From NCBI GenBank assembly GCA_025210745.1, contig JAOARC010000041.1, positions 1-64,000 on the forward strand: a stretch of DNA of 64,000 nucleotides, written 5' to 3'. How positions within the stretch are numbered: the stretch's first letter is position 1; each line of letters opens with the position of its first letter. Of the stretch, positions 43,025 to 50,805 are shown one piece after another. This DNA comes from Bacteriovoracaceae bacterium. GTDB lineage: Bacteria; Bdellovibrionota; Bacteriovoracia; Bacteriovoracales; Bacteriovoracaceae. The translations under genes were made by a program, and so were the position numbers. Below the pieces are notes generated by a model that was not told the origin of the DNA, searched no databases, and was given only the letters and a program-made list of their open reading frames with translations.

Positions 43025-44400
43025 ATCTTCAGATCACCAATTTCGAGGTATTCTAAGTCATCAATACCCAAGTTTAAGTTTTTAATCTGCTTTGGATAAT
43101 AAAAATCTCTGACCTCTTGATAAAGAGGGAGAATCAAATTCGATTCTAAGATCGCTTTGTTCAAGTCTTCTAAGATTAGCCCCTTTTTGTTTGCTGTTTT
43201 AAATTTGTTATAAAGCTTTTGTGATTTATCGTCTCTAAAGTCGATTACAGAGACATCACTCAAAACTGGTGAATAGAATGCATCATAATCAATGCTAACG
43301 GCATCAAGAGCGGCAACAGTCAAATCATAAGGATGTGGGTTTTTTAGAATAATTTCTACGAAATAGTCCATTGTTATGTCGACGACTTCAATCAAAATAT
43401 TGGTTTTTTCTTTAAGATCGGCAAAATAATTTTTTAATGATTCAGAACTTGATTTATTCCAATTATAAAATTTGTACTTTGGGCTTAGTTTTTCTAGCTT
43501 TTTACAATTTTGAGCTGCTTTGCCTTTTTTGGCACTCGGTATTCCAATAGGTAGAATTGTTTTAATATCAGTAAAGCTCAGTTGTTTGGGCATGAAAGCT
43601 TGACGAAACTTTTCAATATCCAAGCAATTAAATAGGTATTTTCTTTCATCTTTGTTTTTTACATTGATAAGAAGGTTTACAGATTGCAGTAAAGCGACAT
43701 TATATTCTTTGTACGACTCTTTAATCCAGCTAGGCAGATCAGTTATAAGAACACGATTAAAGTCTTCTATTTCCTTCCTTTTAAGAATTTTATCATCAGC
43801 ACCATTATATGATTCAAAGATAATTTCGTTATAACCATCATCAGTTGGCTTTTTTCTAATAAGCTTAATCTTTTGATCTTCAAGAGATACTACTTTATAA
43901 GGGCCTAAACCAATCTCCCAAGGTCTATTTGTGACTTTCTTTGATGGAGCATTTTCGTACTTTGCAAGATAGCTTAAAAAATCATTTTGAGGACCTTTAA
44001 ACTCGACAATAGAGCATTGATTTGATTTTTTGATGACGACATCACTTGCTATTTTTTTAGTTATGACCTTTAAATGATTATGAAATTCTTCCTGCTTATA
44101 AGGCATATCATCATCAAATACGAGGTTTTCCTTTAAGCAAAATTTAAAAGCGGTATTATTTTTATTTCTATTCCATTTTGATAATATTTGAGAATAAAGC
44201 TCATTGCGGTTCTTAGGTCTTAAAATAGGTTCATGTGTTTGTTTTATAACATAAAGGCCCATGTTAATTTGCGCAATACTCGGTTTAACTTCTTTAGGAA
44301 GTCCTACAGCAATAGTATTCCAATTTCTGTCTTTATTATCAGAACATGAAGTAAGAATGAAAATCAGGCCGACTATCAGCGTTTTGAAATATGTGCGCAT
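43021..44400 (-). CDS. Peptide/solute-binding lipoprotein (SBP_bac_5-like)
   Basis: This 459-residue protein has a lipobox LTSC at 16-19. The fold pattern resembles family-5 extracellular binding proteins (oligopeptide-binding OppA type): early VIKQTHEPILRPKNRNELYSQILSKW, KENLVFDDDMPY near the 'F.DG.P.T' position, GLGPYKVVS. No permease or ATPase genes accompany it, which is unusual for a transporter component and argues for a sensory role next to the histidine kinase. It overlaps the GNAT gene by 25 bp and the kinase gene by 4 bp. Confidence 0.72.
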   Translation of the reverse strand: MRTYFKTLIVGLIFILTSCSDNKDRNWNTIAVGLPKEVKPSIAQINMGLYVIKQTHEPILRPKNRNELYSQILSKWNRNKNNTAFKFCLKENLVFDDDMPYKQEEFHNHLKVITKKIASDVVIKKSNQCSIVEFKGPQNDFLSYLAKYENAPSKKVTNRPWEIGLGPYKVVSLEDQKIKLIRKKPTDDGYNEIIFESYNGADDKILKRKEIEDFNRVLITDLPSWIKESYKEYNVALLQSVNLLINVKNKDERKYLFNCLDIEKFRQAFMPKQLSFTDIKTILPIGIPSAKKGKAAQNCKKLEKLSPKYKFYNWNKSSSESLKNYFADLKEKTNILIEVVDITMDYFVEIILKNPHPYDLTVAALDAVSIDYDAFYSPVLSDVSVIDFRDDKSQKLYNKFKTANKKGLILEDLNKAILESNLILPLYQEVRDFYYPKQIKNLNLGIDDLEYLEIGDLKI

Positions 44401-45059
44401 TTTGGAATAAACCCCATTTTTAAAAAGAATTTTTGACTCTTAATATTCTCTATATGAACACCAGCTTGAAATAAGGTGGACTTTCTATTAGCGAGCCATT
44501 TTATAATCATATTTCTGGCCGTATTTTTTTTATTATTATTTAGAGATTGGTTCACCCAAACCCAACTAATTTGCTCTAAAGGCTCTCCTGTACAAAATTT
44601 ATGATCAAATGTTGTCACCACTCCAGCAAGTTCTTTAGATGAAGGATCAATTAAAGCATAGCTTGCTTCTAACGTAGAGAGATCAGAGAGATATTTCATA
44701 TTTTCTTTATGCTTATATTCAGGAATATATTTCGCCCAATCTTCTGACATTTCATTTCCATAAGTGTTTTGGATATCGTCAATGATTTCAGATTGAACCC
44801 TATAGTTCTTTTCTTCTATTAGCTCTACGTCGTCATTAGAAAATGAAACCTTACTTGGTTCTTGAATGAAACCAAGCTGGATGAAGTAAGAGTCTTTAAA
44901 CTCCTCTTTTAAATATTCAAGGTCATCTAGATCAACTTTTTGAGGTAATACGACAAAAGTTTCTTTTCCATGCTTTTGCATAGATTCATCAACAATAGCC
45001 TTAGTTACATCATTATAAGTTTCGGGTTCAAATAAAATAAAATCGTCTACTATTTTCAT
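44376..45059 (-). CDS. GNAT-type acetyltransferase of the peptide operon
   Basis: The ATG at 45059 lies 1 bp after the radical SAM stop (TAAAATG) with AAGG upstream; a longer in-frame start at 45098 would lie inside that gene. The C-terminal half has GNAT marks: LAGVVTTFDHKFC, a wide WVWVNQSLNNNKKNTARNMIIKWL segment in the CoA-loop position, and HIENIKSQKFFLKMGF. The N-terminal ~90 residues are not recognised and may bind the substrate. Acetylation of the short secreted protein or of a small metabolite is an inference from context. Confidence 0.72.
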   Translation of the reverse strand: MKIVDDFILFEPETYNDVTKAIVDESMQKHGKETFVVLPQKVDLDDLEYLKEEFKDSYFIQLGFIQEPSKVSFSNDDVELIEEKNYRVQSEIIDDIQNTYGNEMSEDWAKYIPEYKHKENMKYLSDLSTLEASYALIDPSSKELAGVVTTFDHKFCTGEPLEQISWVWVNQSLNNNKKNTARNMIIKWLANRKSTLFQAGVHIENIKSQKFFLKMGFIPKCAHISKR

Positions 45060-45060
45060 T

Positions 45061-45927
45061 TTAAGCCTTAGAGCAGTGAATATATTCACAAAGACCACAA
45101 GCCGAAGATAAATGGGCCGGAAGGGTCTTTGGATCTATATTTTCTTCTTTTAATATTTCACTAAATGTTTTTTCCTTTAATCGTTTATAAAAAGAGCTTT
45201 CTAAATGATTTTCTACCGATTTATGAGCAACGCTATGGCCCTCGTCATCATTAAAGATGATGTTTCCACAACAGATCGAAAATCCTTTTTGTGGAATATA
45301 TGAGATACATTCTATATTAGGACAAGTCTTCTCTAATACCTCTTTTTCAAAAGTTGGATAGCGATAACCAATATCATTACTTTTTGCTCTTCCTACGCTA
45401 TCAACTTTTTGATAGATAATTGGTAAATCTACGTCCTTGAGAATCATCTTCGCTTTTAATAGATCTGTAGGGTTACTAATACAAAAAGAGATTACTAACT
45501 TTATTCCGTTAATTTCCGCATAGGATTTAACATTATTTATATACTCAATTTTAGCTTCATTCCCATGAAAAACATCAAAGGAAAGGAGTATCTCATCGAT
45601 CACAGTAAACTGTGATAGTGTTTTTGCAGTCAGCTCAAGACTTTTTCCATACCAACCATTACTTGTTAATGTTACAGAGCAATTTTCAATATCTGGATGG
45701 GAAGCAACTATACGATTGATTTCATCAGCATAAAATGTTGATTCTCCGCCAGTAAATTGAAGCGATTTCGGAGCATACTTAGCAACATCATGGGTAATTG
45801 CTTCTAGTTCTTTCTCTGTCACTTTCAACGTTTGCTTTGGTCCTGAGTCATTAACACAATGAGTACAAATAAAATTGCAAAGTAGGCCTGGCATGACATG
45901 AATAGATTCAAATAGGTTTGTATGCAT
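45061..45927 (-). CDS. Radical SAM enzyme with SPASM-like C-terminal cysteines
   Basis: This 288-residue protein has the CxxxCxxC cluster motif at C17, C21, C24 (LLCNFICTHC), the SAM-amine-binding GGE at 60-62 (FTGGES), and later Cys groups (CPNIEC, SICCGN, and C277-C280-C285 in CGLCEYIHC) like the auxiliary FeS cluster of SPASM/twitch enzymes that modify peptides. Its ATG overlaps the stop of the small secreted-protein gene (TAATG), so the two are made together. Peptide modification (epimerisation, crosslink or thioether-free bond; the substrate has no Cys) is the leading guess. Confidence 0.85.
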   Translation of the reverse strand: MHTNLFESIHVMPGLLCNFICTHCVNDSGPKQTLKVTEKELEAITHDVAKYAPKSLQFTGGESTFYADEINRIVASHPDIENCSVTLTSNGWYGKSLELTAKTLSQFTVIDEILLSFDVFHGNEAKIEYINNVKSYAEINGIKLVISFCISNPTDLLKAKMILKDVDLPIIYQKVDSVGRAKSNDIGYRYPTFEKEVLEKTCPNIECISYIPQKGFSICCGNIIFNDDEGHSVAHKSVENHLESSFYKRLKEKTFSEILKEENIDPKTLPAHLSSACGLCEYIHCSKA

Positions 45928-46292
45928 TATTGCCCAATAGTTGCTGCAACAGCTTGTCTTGCAGCTTCAATTCTATTTCCTTCTAAAATATTTGTTAAAT
46001 CTAAGACATCGTCTTCTGTAAGTGACCTAACGAAAATCTCAGCATTCGTTGGGTTATAAAGCTTAGATAACACTAGCTCATCTATTAACTCCGTATCTCG
46101 ATTTGAAAGTTCTCCTTCCCAAATAGAAAGCGTATCAGATGAGATTTTATTTTCTTTTTCCTGAACTAAAGAAATTAACGGCTCAACCGAATCTGGAGAG
46201 ATTTTTTCACTATAAGTTTGTGCTTGTGCATAATTTGCAAATAACCCATAGGTAACAAGTAAAGTGGCGAGTTTTTTTCTGTTTTTAAGCAT
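45927..46292 (-). CDS. Short secreted protein: candidate substrate/precursor
   Basis: This 121-residue protein has a Sec signal peptide (KNRKKLATLLVTYGLFANYAQA, cleavage expected after A24) and an acidic, Ser/Leu/Glu-rich mature part of ~97 residues without Cys, ending in AVAATIGQ. It matches no family I know. It sits between the sigma54 activator (8-bp overlap, with GGAGAAG RBS inside that gene) and the radical SAM gene (TAATG). That position suggests it is the substrate of the radical SAM and GNAT enzymes and the signal of the system. It could instead be a periplasmic accessory protein. Confidence 0.7.
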   Translation of the reverse strand: MLKNRKKLATLLVTYGLFANYAQAQTYSEKISPDSVEPLISLVQEKENKISSDTLSIWEGELSNRDTELIDELVLSKLYNPTNAEIFVRSLTEDDVLDLTNILEGNRIEAARQAVAATIGQ

Positions 46293-47700
46293 GAACTTCT
46301 CCTTTTCTTTTACTTAAACTGATTCCAAGCTCTCCAAATCTTCGATAAAGAGTCGCTTTTGACATATTATTGTTTTTAGCTAGAAGCACCATACGTTTAG
46401 AGACAGGTATATTTTGTAACTCCTGTGCAGCTTCTAACCAGTATATTTTTTCAATTTCATTTTGTTTATTCTTCACTTCATCTATTGATTGAAAGGTGTA
46501 TTCTGGAACCTTTTTGCTTTTCGCAACAAATATTTTGGGTGAAATAGATTCTTCTTTAATTAAATTATCTTTCTGAAAAACACAGATTTTTTCGATCTCG
46601 TTCTTTAACTCTCTAACGTTTCCTGGCCAAGAGTATTTTTGCAATACATTCATGGCTGATTCCGTTATTTTCATTGAATCCCCAGCATAATCCTTAATGA
46701 ATTTTTGAACAAGTAAAGGAATGTCATCAGGTCTATCGGCCAAAGACTGCATATTAATTTCAATAACATTTAGTCTATAATATAAATCTTCTCGGAAGCT
46801 TCCTTTTAAAACCTCTTTATCTAGTTCTTTATTTGTCGCTGCTATTAACCTGACATCGATCTTTATTTCTTTGTTACTACCAACAGGACGAATAACTTGG
46901 TCTTGAATAGCTCGCAATAATTTTACTTGCATATTAAGTGGAAGCTCTCCAATTTCATCAAGAAAAAGAGTTCCTTTATTGCATTTTTCAAACATTCCTA
47001 CTTTTGAACTTGTCGCACCTGTAAAAGCACCTTTGACATGGCCAAAAAGTTCACTTTCAATCAAATTTTCAGTTATCGCTCCACAGTTAACTGTTGAGAA
47101 GGGTAAATCTTTGCGTCTAGAGGTCTTTTGTATCGCCTTAGCAATATCGCTCTTTCCAGTTCCCGAGGGGCCTTTAATTAATACGGTACTATCAGTATCA
47201 GCAAGAGAAATCACCTTTTGCCCAATATCAAATAAACTTTTAGATTGTCCTTCTAATCCAATTGAATTGATGAGATGACGATATCCAATTTTGTCAGTTT
47301 GCGGAGTTGTGATTGCGTAGAGCTTGAGCCACTTCTGATAAAGCTCATTTAAGCGTTCTAGCTTTACATTACTATCAAGATTCTTTTCAATAAAATCCAC
47401 AGCTCCGGCCTTAAAAGTATCCTTCAAAGCTTCACGTGAATTATCCGCAGAATATATGACAACAAATTGCTTATCATTTATCTCACGAATCTTTGTGAGT
47501 ACTTCGCTTCCTAAAAGGTCAGGCATTGAATAATCAAGAAGAATAACAGGAAATTCAAATGGTTGCTTTTTAAATATGTCGATTCCCTCATGACCATTAT
47601 TAGCATGAACTAGAATAATATCAGTATCAGAGAACTCACTACGTGCAGTTTCATGAACAAGTGGATCATCATCAATAAGTAGTAATTTAAATCTCGACAC
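46285..47700 (-). CDS. Sigma54-dependent response regulator (NtrC family)
   Basis: This 471-residue protein has a receiver domain with acidic IDDD (10-12) and phospho-Asp56 (LLDYSMPD). The AAA+ domain has Walker A GPSGTGKS (~178), the sigma54-contact loop GAFTGA (~232) and Walker B GTLFLDEIGEL. The C-terminal Fis-type HTH is ...NNNMSKATLYRRFGELGI. The start is GTG at 47700 after GGAG. It activates -24/-12 promoters after phosphorylation. It is the first gene of the six-gene operon and lies directly behind a good -24/-12 promoter, so positive autoregulation is expected. The histidine kinase at the operon end is the likely donor. Confidence 0.92.
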   Translation of the reverse strand: MSRFKLLLIDDDPLVHETARSEFSDTDIILVHANNGHEGIDIFKKQPFEFPVILLDYSMPDLLGSEVLTKIREINDKQFVVIYSADNSREALKDTFKAGAVDFIEKNLDSNVKLERLNELYQKWLKLYAITTPQTDKIGYRHLINSIGLEGQSKSLFDIGQKVISLADTDSTVLIKGPSGTGKSDIAKAIQKTSRRKDLPFSTVNCGAITENLIESELFGHVKGAFTGATSSKVGMFEKCNKGTLFLDEIGELPLNMQVKLLRAIQDQVIRPVGSNKEIKIDVRLIAATNKELDKEVLKGSFREDLYYRLNVIEINMQSLADRPDDIPLLVQKFIKDYAGDSMKITESAMNVLQKYSWPGNVRELKNEIEKICVFQKDNLIKEESISPKIFVAKSKKVPEYTFQSIDEVKNKQNEIEKIYWLEAAQELQNIPVSKRMVLLAKNNNMSKATLYRRFGELGISLSKRKGEVHA

Positions 47701-47723
47701 AAACTTCTCCTACGTTTTAATAA

Positions 47724-47740
47724 AGCAACCACGATGCCAA
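47724..47740 (-). promoter_or_regulatory. Sigma54 (-24/-12) promoter of the six-gene operon
   Basis: On the minus strand TTGGCATCGTGGTTGCT matches the -24/-12 consensus (TGGCAY-N5-TTGCT) with the GG and GC doublets exactly 12 bp apart centre to centre. It lies ~25 bp before the GTG start, leaving a very short leader that contains only the RBS. Confidence 0.8.
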
Positions 47741-47780
47741 CGTTAACTTACTGTTTTTTAAAGCCTATCTCTTCTTTAAA

Positions 47781-47917
47781 TTCTCATTTTTGAGAATTTA
47801 AGAGAGATCAAACTTTTAGTTAAATATCTTATAAGTACATCTAACCATGTATTTGAACGTATCTATTCCTTGAATCTTTAAAATTTCTCAACTTTGAGAA
47901 TTTCTCATTTTTGATAC
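47781..47917 (-). promoter_or_regulatory. Enhancer-like palindromes (upstream activator sites)
   Basis: TTCTCATTTTTGAGAA (47781-47796) and TTCTCAACTTTGAGAA (47885-47900) are perfect palindromes TTCTCA-N4-TGAGAA. A third partial copy (TTCTCATTTTTGATA) is at 47902-47917. They lie 40-180 bp upstream of the sigma54 promoter, the expected place for dimers of an NtrC-type activator. The rest of the 47701-48036 gap shows nothing else. Confidence 0.7.
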
Positions 47918-48036
47918 AATTTCTTTTCTAAAATGGCTGGAGGTTTTTCTGACTTTTGTAAAAATTACTCTATAAAAGGTTAAATATTTACAAGTTATAT
48001 TGGAATTAAGCTCTTTCTAAAGCTTTAACTTAATTA

Positions 48037-48543
48037 TTATTCATTTCTTAGCTTGTCTGGCAATCCATCATGAGGGCCAAGCTTATTTTGAGGATGACCT
48101 TCCCAATAAGCTCCTTTCTCCTTCATTTCATCATTTCTTTTTGGATGAAGTGGATAAAATATTTTGTTTTCAGGCTTTGTGGCTTCACCTCCCACTAACA
48201 TCAAAACAGTATCTTCAGTGTTATTGATAAAGGTGTGAGCAATACCAGTCCCAGAAGGAAAAGCAATAAAATCTCCTGAACTTAAATCATAGACTTCACC
48301 ATCAATCCAAGCTTGAGGATTACCCTTGATAACATAAGCAAATTCTTCTTCTTCTTTTTCAGCATGTGGCCATGAGGTTCTTCGGCCGGGAAGCAAAGTT
48401 TCAATATGAATTCCGACTTTTTTTAAGCCTAGCTTTCTACCTACGGGAGCACCTATACTTAATAGTTCAGCGCTATCTGGATAATGAGCATTATCTTCAT
48501 CCATCAAATCTTTATAATTTTTAATAAATTCCGGTCTTTGCAT
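48037..48543 (-). CDS. Cupin-domain protein
   Basis: This 168-residue protein has a single cupin: motif 1 around SWPHAEKEEEEFAYVIKGNPQAWIDGEVYDLSSGDFIAFPSG and motif 2 around GIAHTFINNTEDTVLMLVGGE. His, Glu and His ligands for a metal are visible. It is similar to small enzymes or sugar/auxin-binding-like cupins of unknown substrate. It is a lone gene between the regulatory operon and the transfer operon, probably ICE cargo. Confidence 0.8.
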   Translation of the reverse strand: MQRPEFIKNYKDLMDEDNAHYPDSAELLSIGAPVGRKLGLKKVGIHIETLLPGRRTSWPHAEKEEEEFAYVIKGNPQAWIDGEVYDLSSGDFIAFPSGTGIAHTFINNTEDTVLMLVGGEATKPENKIFYPLHPKRNDEMKEKGAYWEGHPQNKLGPHDGLPDKLRNE

Positions 48544-48677
48544 TAATAACTCCTAAAGAGCAGCTTATATAACTTTATGAGTCAAATAGCAAAAACATAT
48601 AATTCATATATCTCGTTTTTTGAAGATAATTATTTAGTTTAAAGTTTTCATTAAATGATTATCAAAAAGTAAAAAAA

Positions 48678-48747
48678 TTCTCAAAATTAAGATTTTTATT
48701 CTCTTATCTTGTCTCATGTTTAAGATTTGAAAATTCATTTTTCTCAG
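48678..48747 (+). promoter_or_regulatory. Palindromes upstream of the transfer operon
   Basis: TTCTCAGCTTCTGAGAT (48731-48747) and the weaker TTCTCAAAATTAAGAT (48678-48693) resemble the TTCTCA-N4-TGAGAA sites in front of the six-gene operon; the first has a 5-bp rather than 4-bp centre. They lie 60-130 bp upstream of a sigma54-like promoter. Confidence 0.5.
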
Positions 48748-48806
48748 CTTCTGAGATTTTTCTTTCTTCTGAAAAACACATTTCAACAATTTAGGCTTAA
48801 TTTTTT

Positions 48807-48823
48807 TTGGCACGCTTCTTTCA
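48807..48823 (+). promoter_or_regulatory. Sigma54-like promoter before the transfer genes
   Basis: TTGGCACGCTTCTTTCA has a perfect -24 element (TTGGCACG) but TTTC instead of TTGC at -12, at the correct spacing. It lies ~50 bp before the TraR-like gene that opens the conjugation module. The weak -12 makes the call tentative. Confidence 0.5.
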
Positions 48824-48872
48824 ATAAGAAAAGGTGTGAAGAGAAATAATATTAAACATCGTGGAGGTGATA

Positions 48873-49247
48873 ATGGATTTTAAAGATGCTTCAAAAAAGC
48901 TTGATGGGATTGAAAAAGAAATAAAGAAAATAGAATTAAGTCTATGGGAAAAAAGAAAAGAAGTTTTTGCGATTCCTGTTGATCAAATCTCTGATCTTGG
49001 AGATCAGTGGATGTCAGAAAATACTGCTTATGTGATGGCCAATGAGAGGAATCAAAAAGTTCAAAAGCTTAAAGAACTTTATAAAAACAAAAAAGCTATT
49101 TTAGAGTTTAAGTTCACTAAGGAATGTAGTGATTGTGGAATATTAATTGAAGAAAACCGTTTAAAAGCGGTACCAAGTACAACACGTTGTATTTGTTGCC
49201 AAGAGTTTCATGAAGAGACGACTTTAAGAGATTTAGCAGCAGCTTAA
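48873..49247 (+). CDS. TraR/DksA-type zinc-finger protein
   Basis: The ATG at 48873 follows GGAGGTG. An N-terminal coiled coil (ASKKLDGIEKEIKKIELSLWEKRKE) is followed by a C4-type zinc finger CSDCG...CICC near the C-terminus, as in DksA/TraR. These proteins enter the RNA-polymerase secondary channel and tune promoter choice. As the first gene of the conjugation module it is a likely regulator of transfer, comparable to F-plasmid TraR. Confidence 0.8.
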   Translation: MDFKDASKKLDGIEKEIKKIELSLWEKRKEVFAIPVDQISDLGDQWMSENTAYVMANERNQKVQKLKELYKNKKAILEFKFTKECSDCGILIEENRLKAVPSTTRCICCQEFHEETTLRDLAAA

Positions 49248-49259
49248 AAAGGTTTTGTT

Positions 49260-49391
49260 ATGAAATTTATAAGAAAATTATTGATTAAGTTTTTTACTGA
49301 ACAAGAAATTAGTATCCACAGTCAAAAAACTCTAAATCAGCACAAAGAAGAACTATATTTAAAGTATAAGATACATACGCAAGTAATCTGA
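49260..49391 (+). CDS. Small basic protein, 43 aa
   Basis: A short frame (MKFIRKLLIKFFTEQEISIHSQ...) with the leader AAAAAGGTTTTGTTATG starts 13 bp after the TraR-like stop. The basic N-terminal amphipathic helix suggests membrane or nucleic-acid contact. The same 17-bp leader precedes the peptide at 10080. It is followed after 10 bp by the next gene. Confidence 0.45.
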   Translation: MKFIRKLLIKFFTEQEISIHSQKTLNQHKEELYLKYKIHTQVI

Positions 49392-49401
49392 GAGGAGAAG
49401 A

Positions 49402-49695
49402 ATGATTTTTAATGATGAAGATAAAAGGATGTTACTTCTTGCCTTGGCGAGAATTGAAACAAGAAGAAGGAAGTCTATCGTTTTAAGGTTTTGGCATAAT
49501 TATTCAATTGCAGAGATTGCAAAAGAGCTAAAAGTATCTTGGGATAGAGCTGACCATTTAGTTGAAGATACCATTTTAATGTTAAGACGAATCCTTATTT
49601 CGGAGATGGACTTTAAGGAATATAACAAAAGAGAACAACTTTTAAACAAGCTAAGAAAAACAGATAAAGAAAAGCAACTTTTTAAAGCAGCATAA
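49402..49695 (+). CDS. Sigma-70 region 4-like HTH protein
   Basis: This 97-residue protein matches sigma region 4/ECF tails: LARIETRRRKSIVLRFWHNYSIAEIAKELKVSWDRADHLVEDTILMLRRIL, i.e. an -RRR-..LRF..YS..EIA..L..S...-- HTH. There is no region 2. It may be a promoter-binding accessory factor acting with the TraR-like protein. AGAGGAG precedes the ATG by 6 bp. Confidence 0.75.
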   Translation: MIFNDEDKRMLLLALARIETRRRKSIVLRFWHNYSIAEIAKELKVSWDRADHLVEDTILMLRRILISEMDFKEYNKREQLLNKLRKTDKEKQLFKAA

Positions 49696-49803
49696 GTTCG
49701 AGGAGGAAGTATCAAGTGATTAGCTTATAGGTCGGTTTTGATTGGAATACTAAAACATACAAATAAAATTTAACTACTAATTATTATGACAAAGGATTTA
49801 TAT

Positions 49804-50166
49804 ATGACAAAAAAAATTAAACAAGAAAATTTACATTGGGTTGACCCAAAAAATGGAGCAACTTTCCATGCTGGAATCGCATTTTACGATGAACGATTCG
49901 GAGAATACCGCCTAATTTTAGATGGGCCTAGGACTGTTTACAGTTTAAAAGCATTTGAGACAACAAATAACGAAGTTCGTTATAAAGTCTTTGCTCCTGT
50001 TCTTATCAAGGGAAAATTTAGCCACAAAGTTGAGATTGGTTATGGCTATTCCAACAATGGCACGAATGGGGATGTTTATATGGTCATCGGAAGATATGGA
50101 CAAATGCGCCTTGTACTCAGAGGAGTTGAGCAAGTCTCAACTGGGGCCGTATTAAAGGTTGCTTAG
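49804..50166 (+). CDS. Hypothetical beta-rich protein of the transfer operon
   Basis: The start ATG at 49804 follows AAAGGA; an earlier in-frame ATG at 49786 lacks an RBS. The 120-residue beta-strand-rich protein (FHAGIAFYDERFGEYRLILDG, VYMVIGRYGQMRLVLRGVEQ) has no signal peptide. I do not recognise a family. It lies directly before virB2 (adjacent stop/start). Confidence 0.6.
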   Translation: MTKKIKQENLHWVDPKNGATFHAGIAFYDERFGEYRLILDGPRTVYSLKAFETTNNEVRYKVFAPVLIKGKFSHKVEIGYGYSNNGTNGDVYMVIGRYGQMRLVLRGVEQVSTGAVLKVA

Positions 50167-50493
50167 TTGAAGTTTAATCAAAGCTGGATGGTGTGCTTAG
50201 TTTTAATAATTGGGGTAACTTTCCTTATCCCAGAGTTAGCTTTTGCACAAATTGGAGGAATTGGAAGTGGCGATCTTGCTGGAAGAATGAATGGACTGAC
50301 AAGCAATGTGATCAATGTCATTCTTCCCGCCGTAAGTATCTTAGGTTTAGTTTATAGTGCGATCTTAGCAGCAACAGGAGATCAAGCAGCTAAATCAAGA
50401 ATGGTATTAATTGCCTTTGCCTCAATTGTGGGATTTCTTGCTCCGATTATTATTGGATGGCTTAAAAGTGCTTCTGGTGCAGGTAGTTTTTAG
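50167..50493 (+). CDS. VirB2/TrbC-like pilin
   Basis: TTG starts right after the preceding stop. This 108-residue protein has a signal peptide (SWMVCLVLIIGVTFLIPELAFA) and two membrane helices (VINVILPAVSILGLVYSAILAA and MVLIAFASIVGFLAPIIIGWL) separated by a short polar turn, the VirB2/TrbC pilin layout. It would be the major subunit of the transfer pilus or channel. Confidence 0.85.
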   Translation: MKFNQSWMVCLVLIIGVTFLIPELAFAQIGGIGSGDLAGRMNGLTSNVINVILPAVSILGLVYSAILAATGDQAAKSRMVLIAFASIVGFLAPIIIGWLKSASGAGSF

Positions 50494-50805
50494 ATGGAAT
50501 TAAATACATCCAGTACTCATAGAGGATTGAATGTAAAAATGAAGATTGGGGGCCTTGAGGCCCTTGATCTCATTTGCTCTTTGATCTTATGCGCTACTTT
50601 GAACTTGATTTTTGGAACCTTTACGTTTGGGCCTATCATTATTTTTGGACTGCCATCACTCTGTCTTCTTTGCCTCTATTTTGGAAAGAAAAATAAGCCA
50701 GATGATTATTTGAAGCATCTTATTCGCTACTATCTGACAACTGGTTACCATTCGGCAGCACAAAATTCATTAAATGAGGAAAAAAGACGAAGGAGAATTT
50801 TTTGA
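50494..50805 (+). CDS. VirB3/TrbD-like inner-membrane protein
   Basis: This 103-residue protein has two membrane helices (ALDLICSLILCATLNLIFGTFTFGPIIIFGLPSLCLLCLYF) followed by a short cytoplasmic tail with HLIRYYLTTG, as in VirB3/TrbD. It starts immediately after virB2, and its end overlaps virB4 by 4 bp. It should anchor the VirB4 ATPase to the channel. Confidence 0.8.
   Translation: MELNTSSTHRGLNVKMKIGGLEALDLICSLILCATLNLIFGTFTFGPIIIFGLPSLCLLCLYFGKKNKPDDYLKHLIRYYLTTGYHSAAQNSLNEEKRRRRIF

Noticed and set aside
43021..44400. Complete oligopeptide ABC transporter
   Set aside because: Only the binding-protein-like lipoprotein is present; no permease or ATPase genes lie nearby, so a transporter cannot be claimed.
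45061..45927. Anaerobic sulfatase-maturing enzyme
   Set aside because: No sulfatase gene is nearby and the protein is much shorter than anSME; the small secreted neighbour is a better context.
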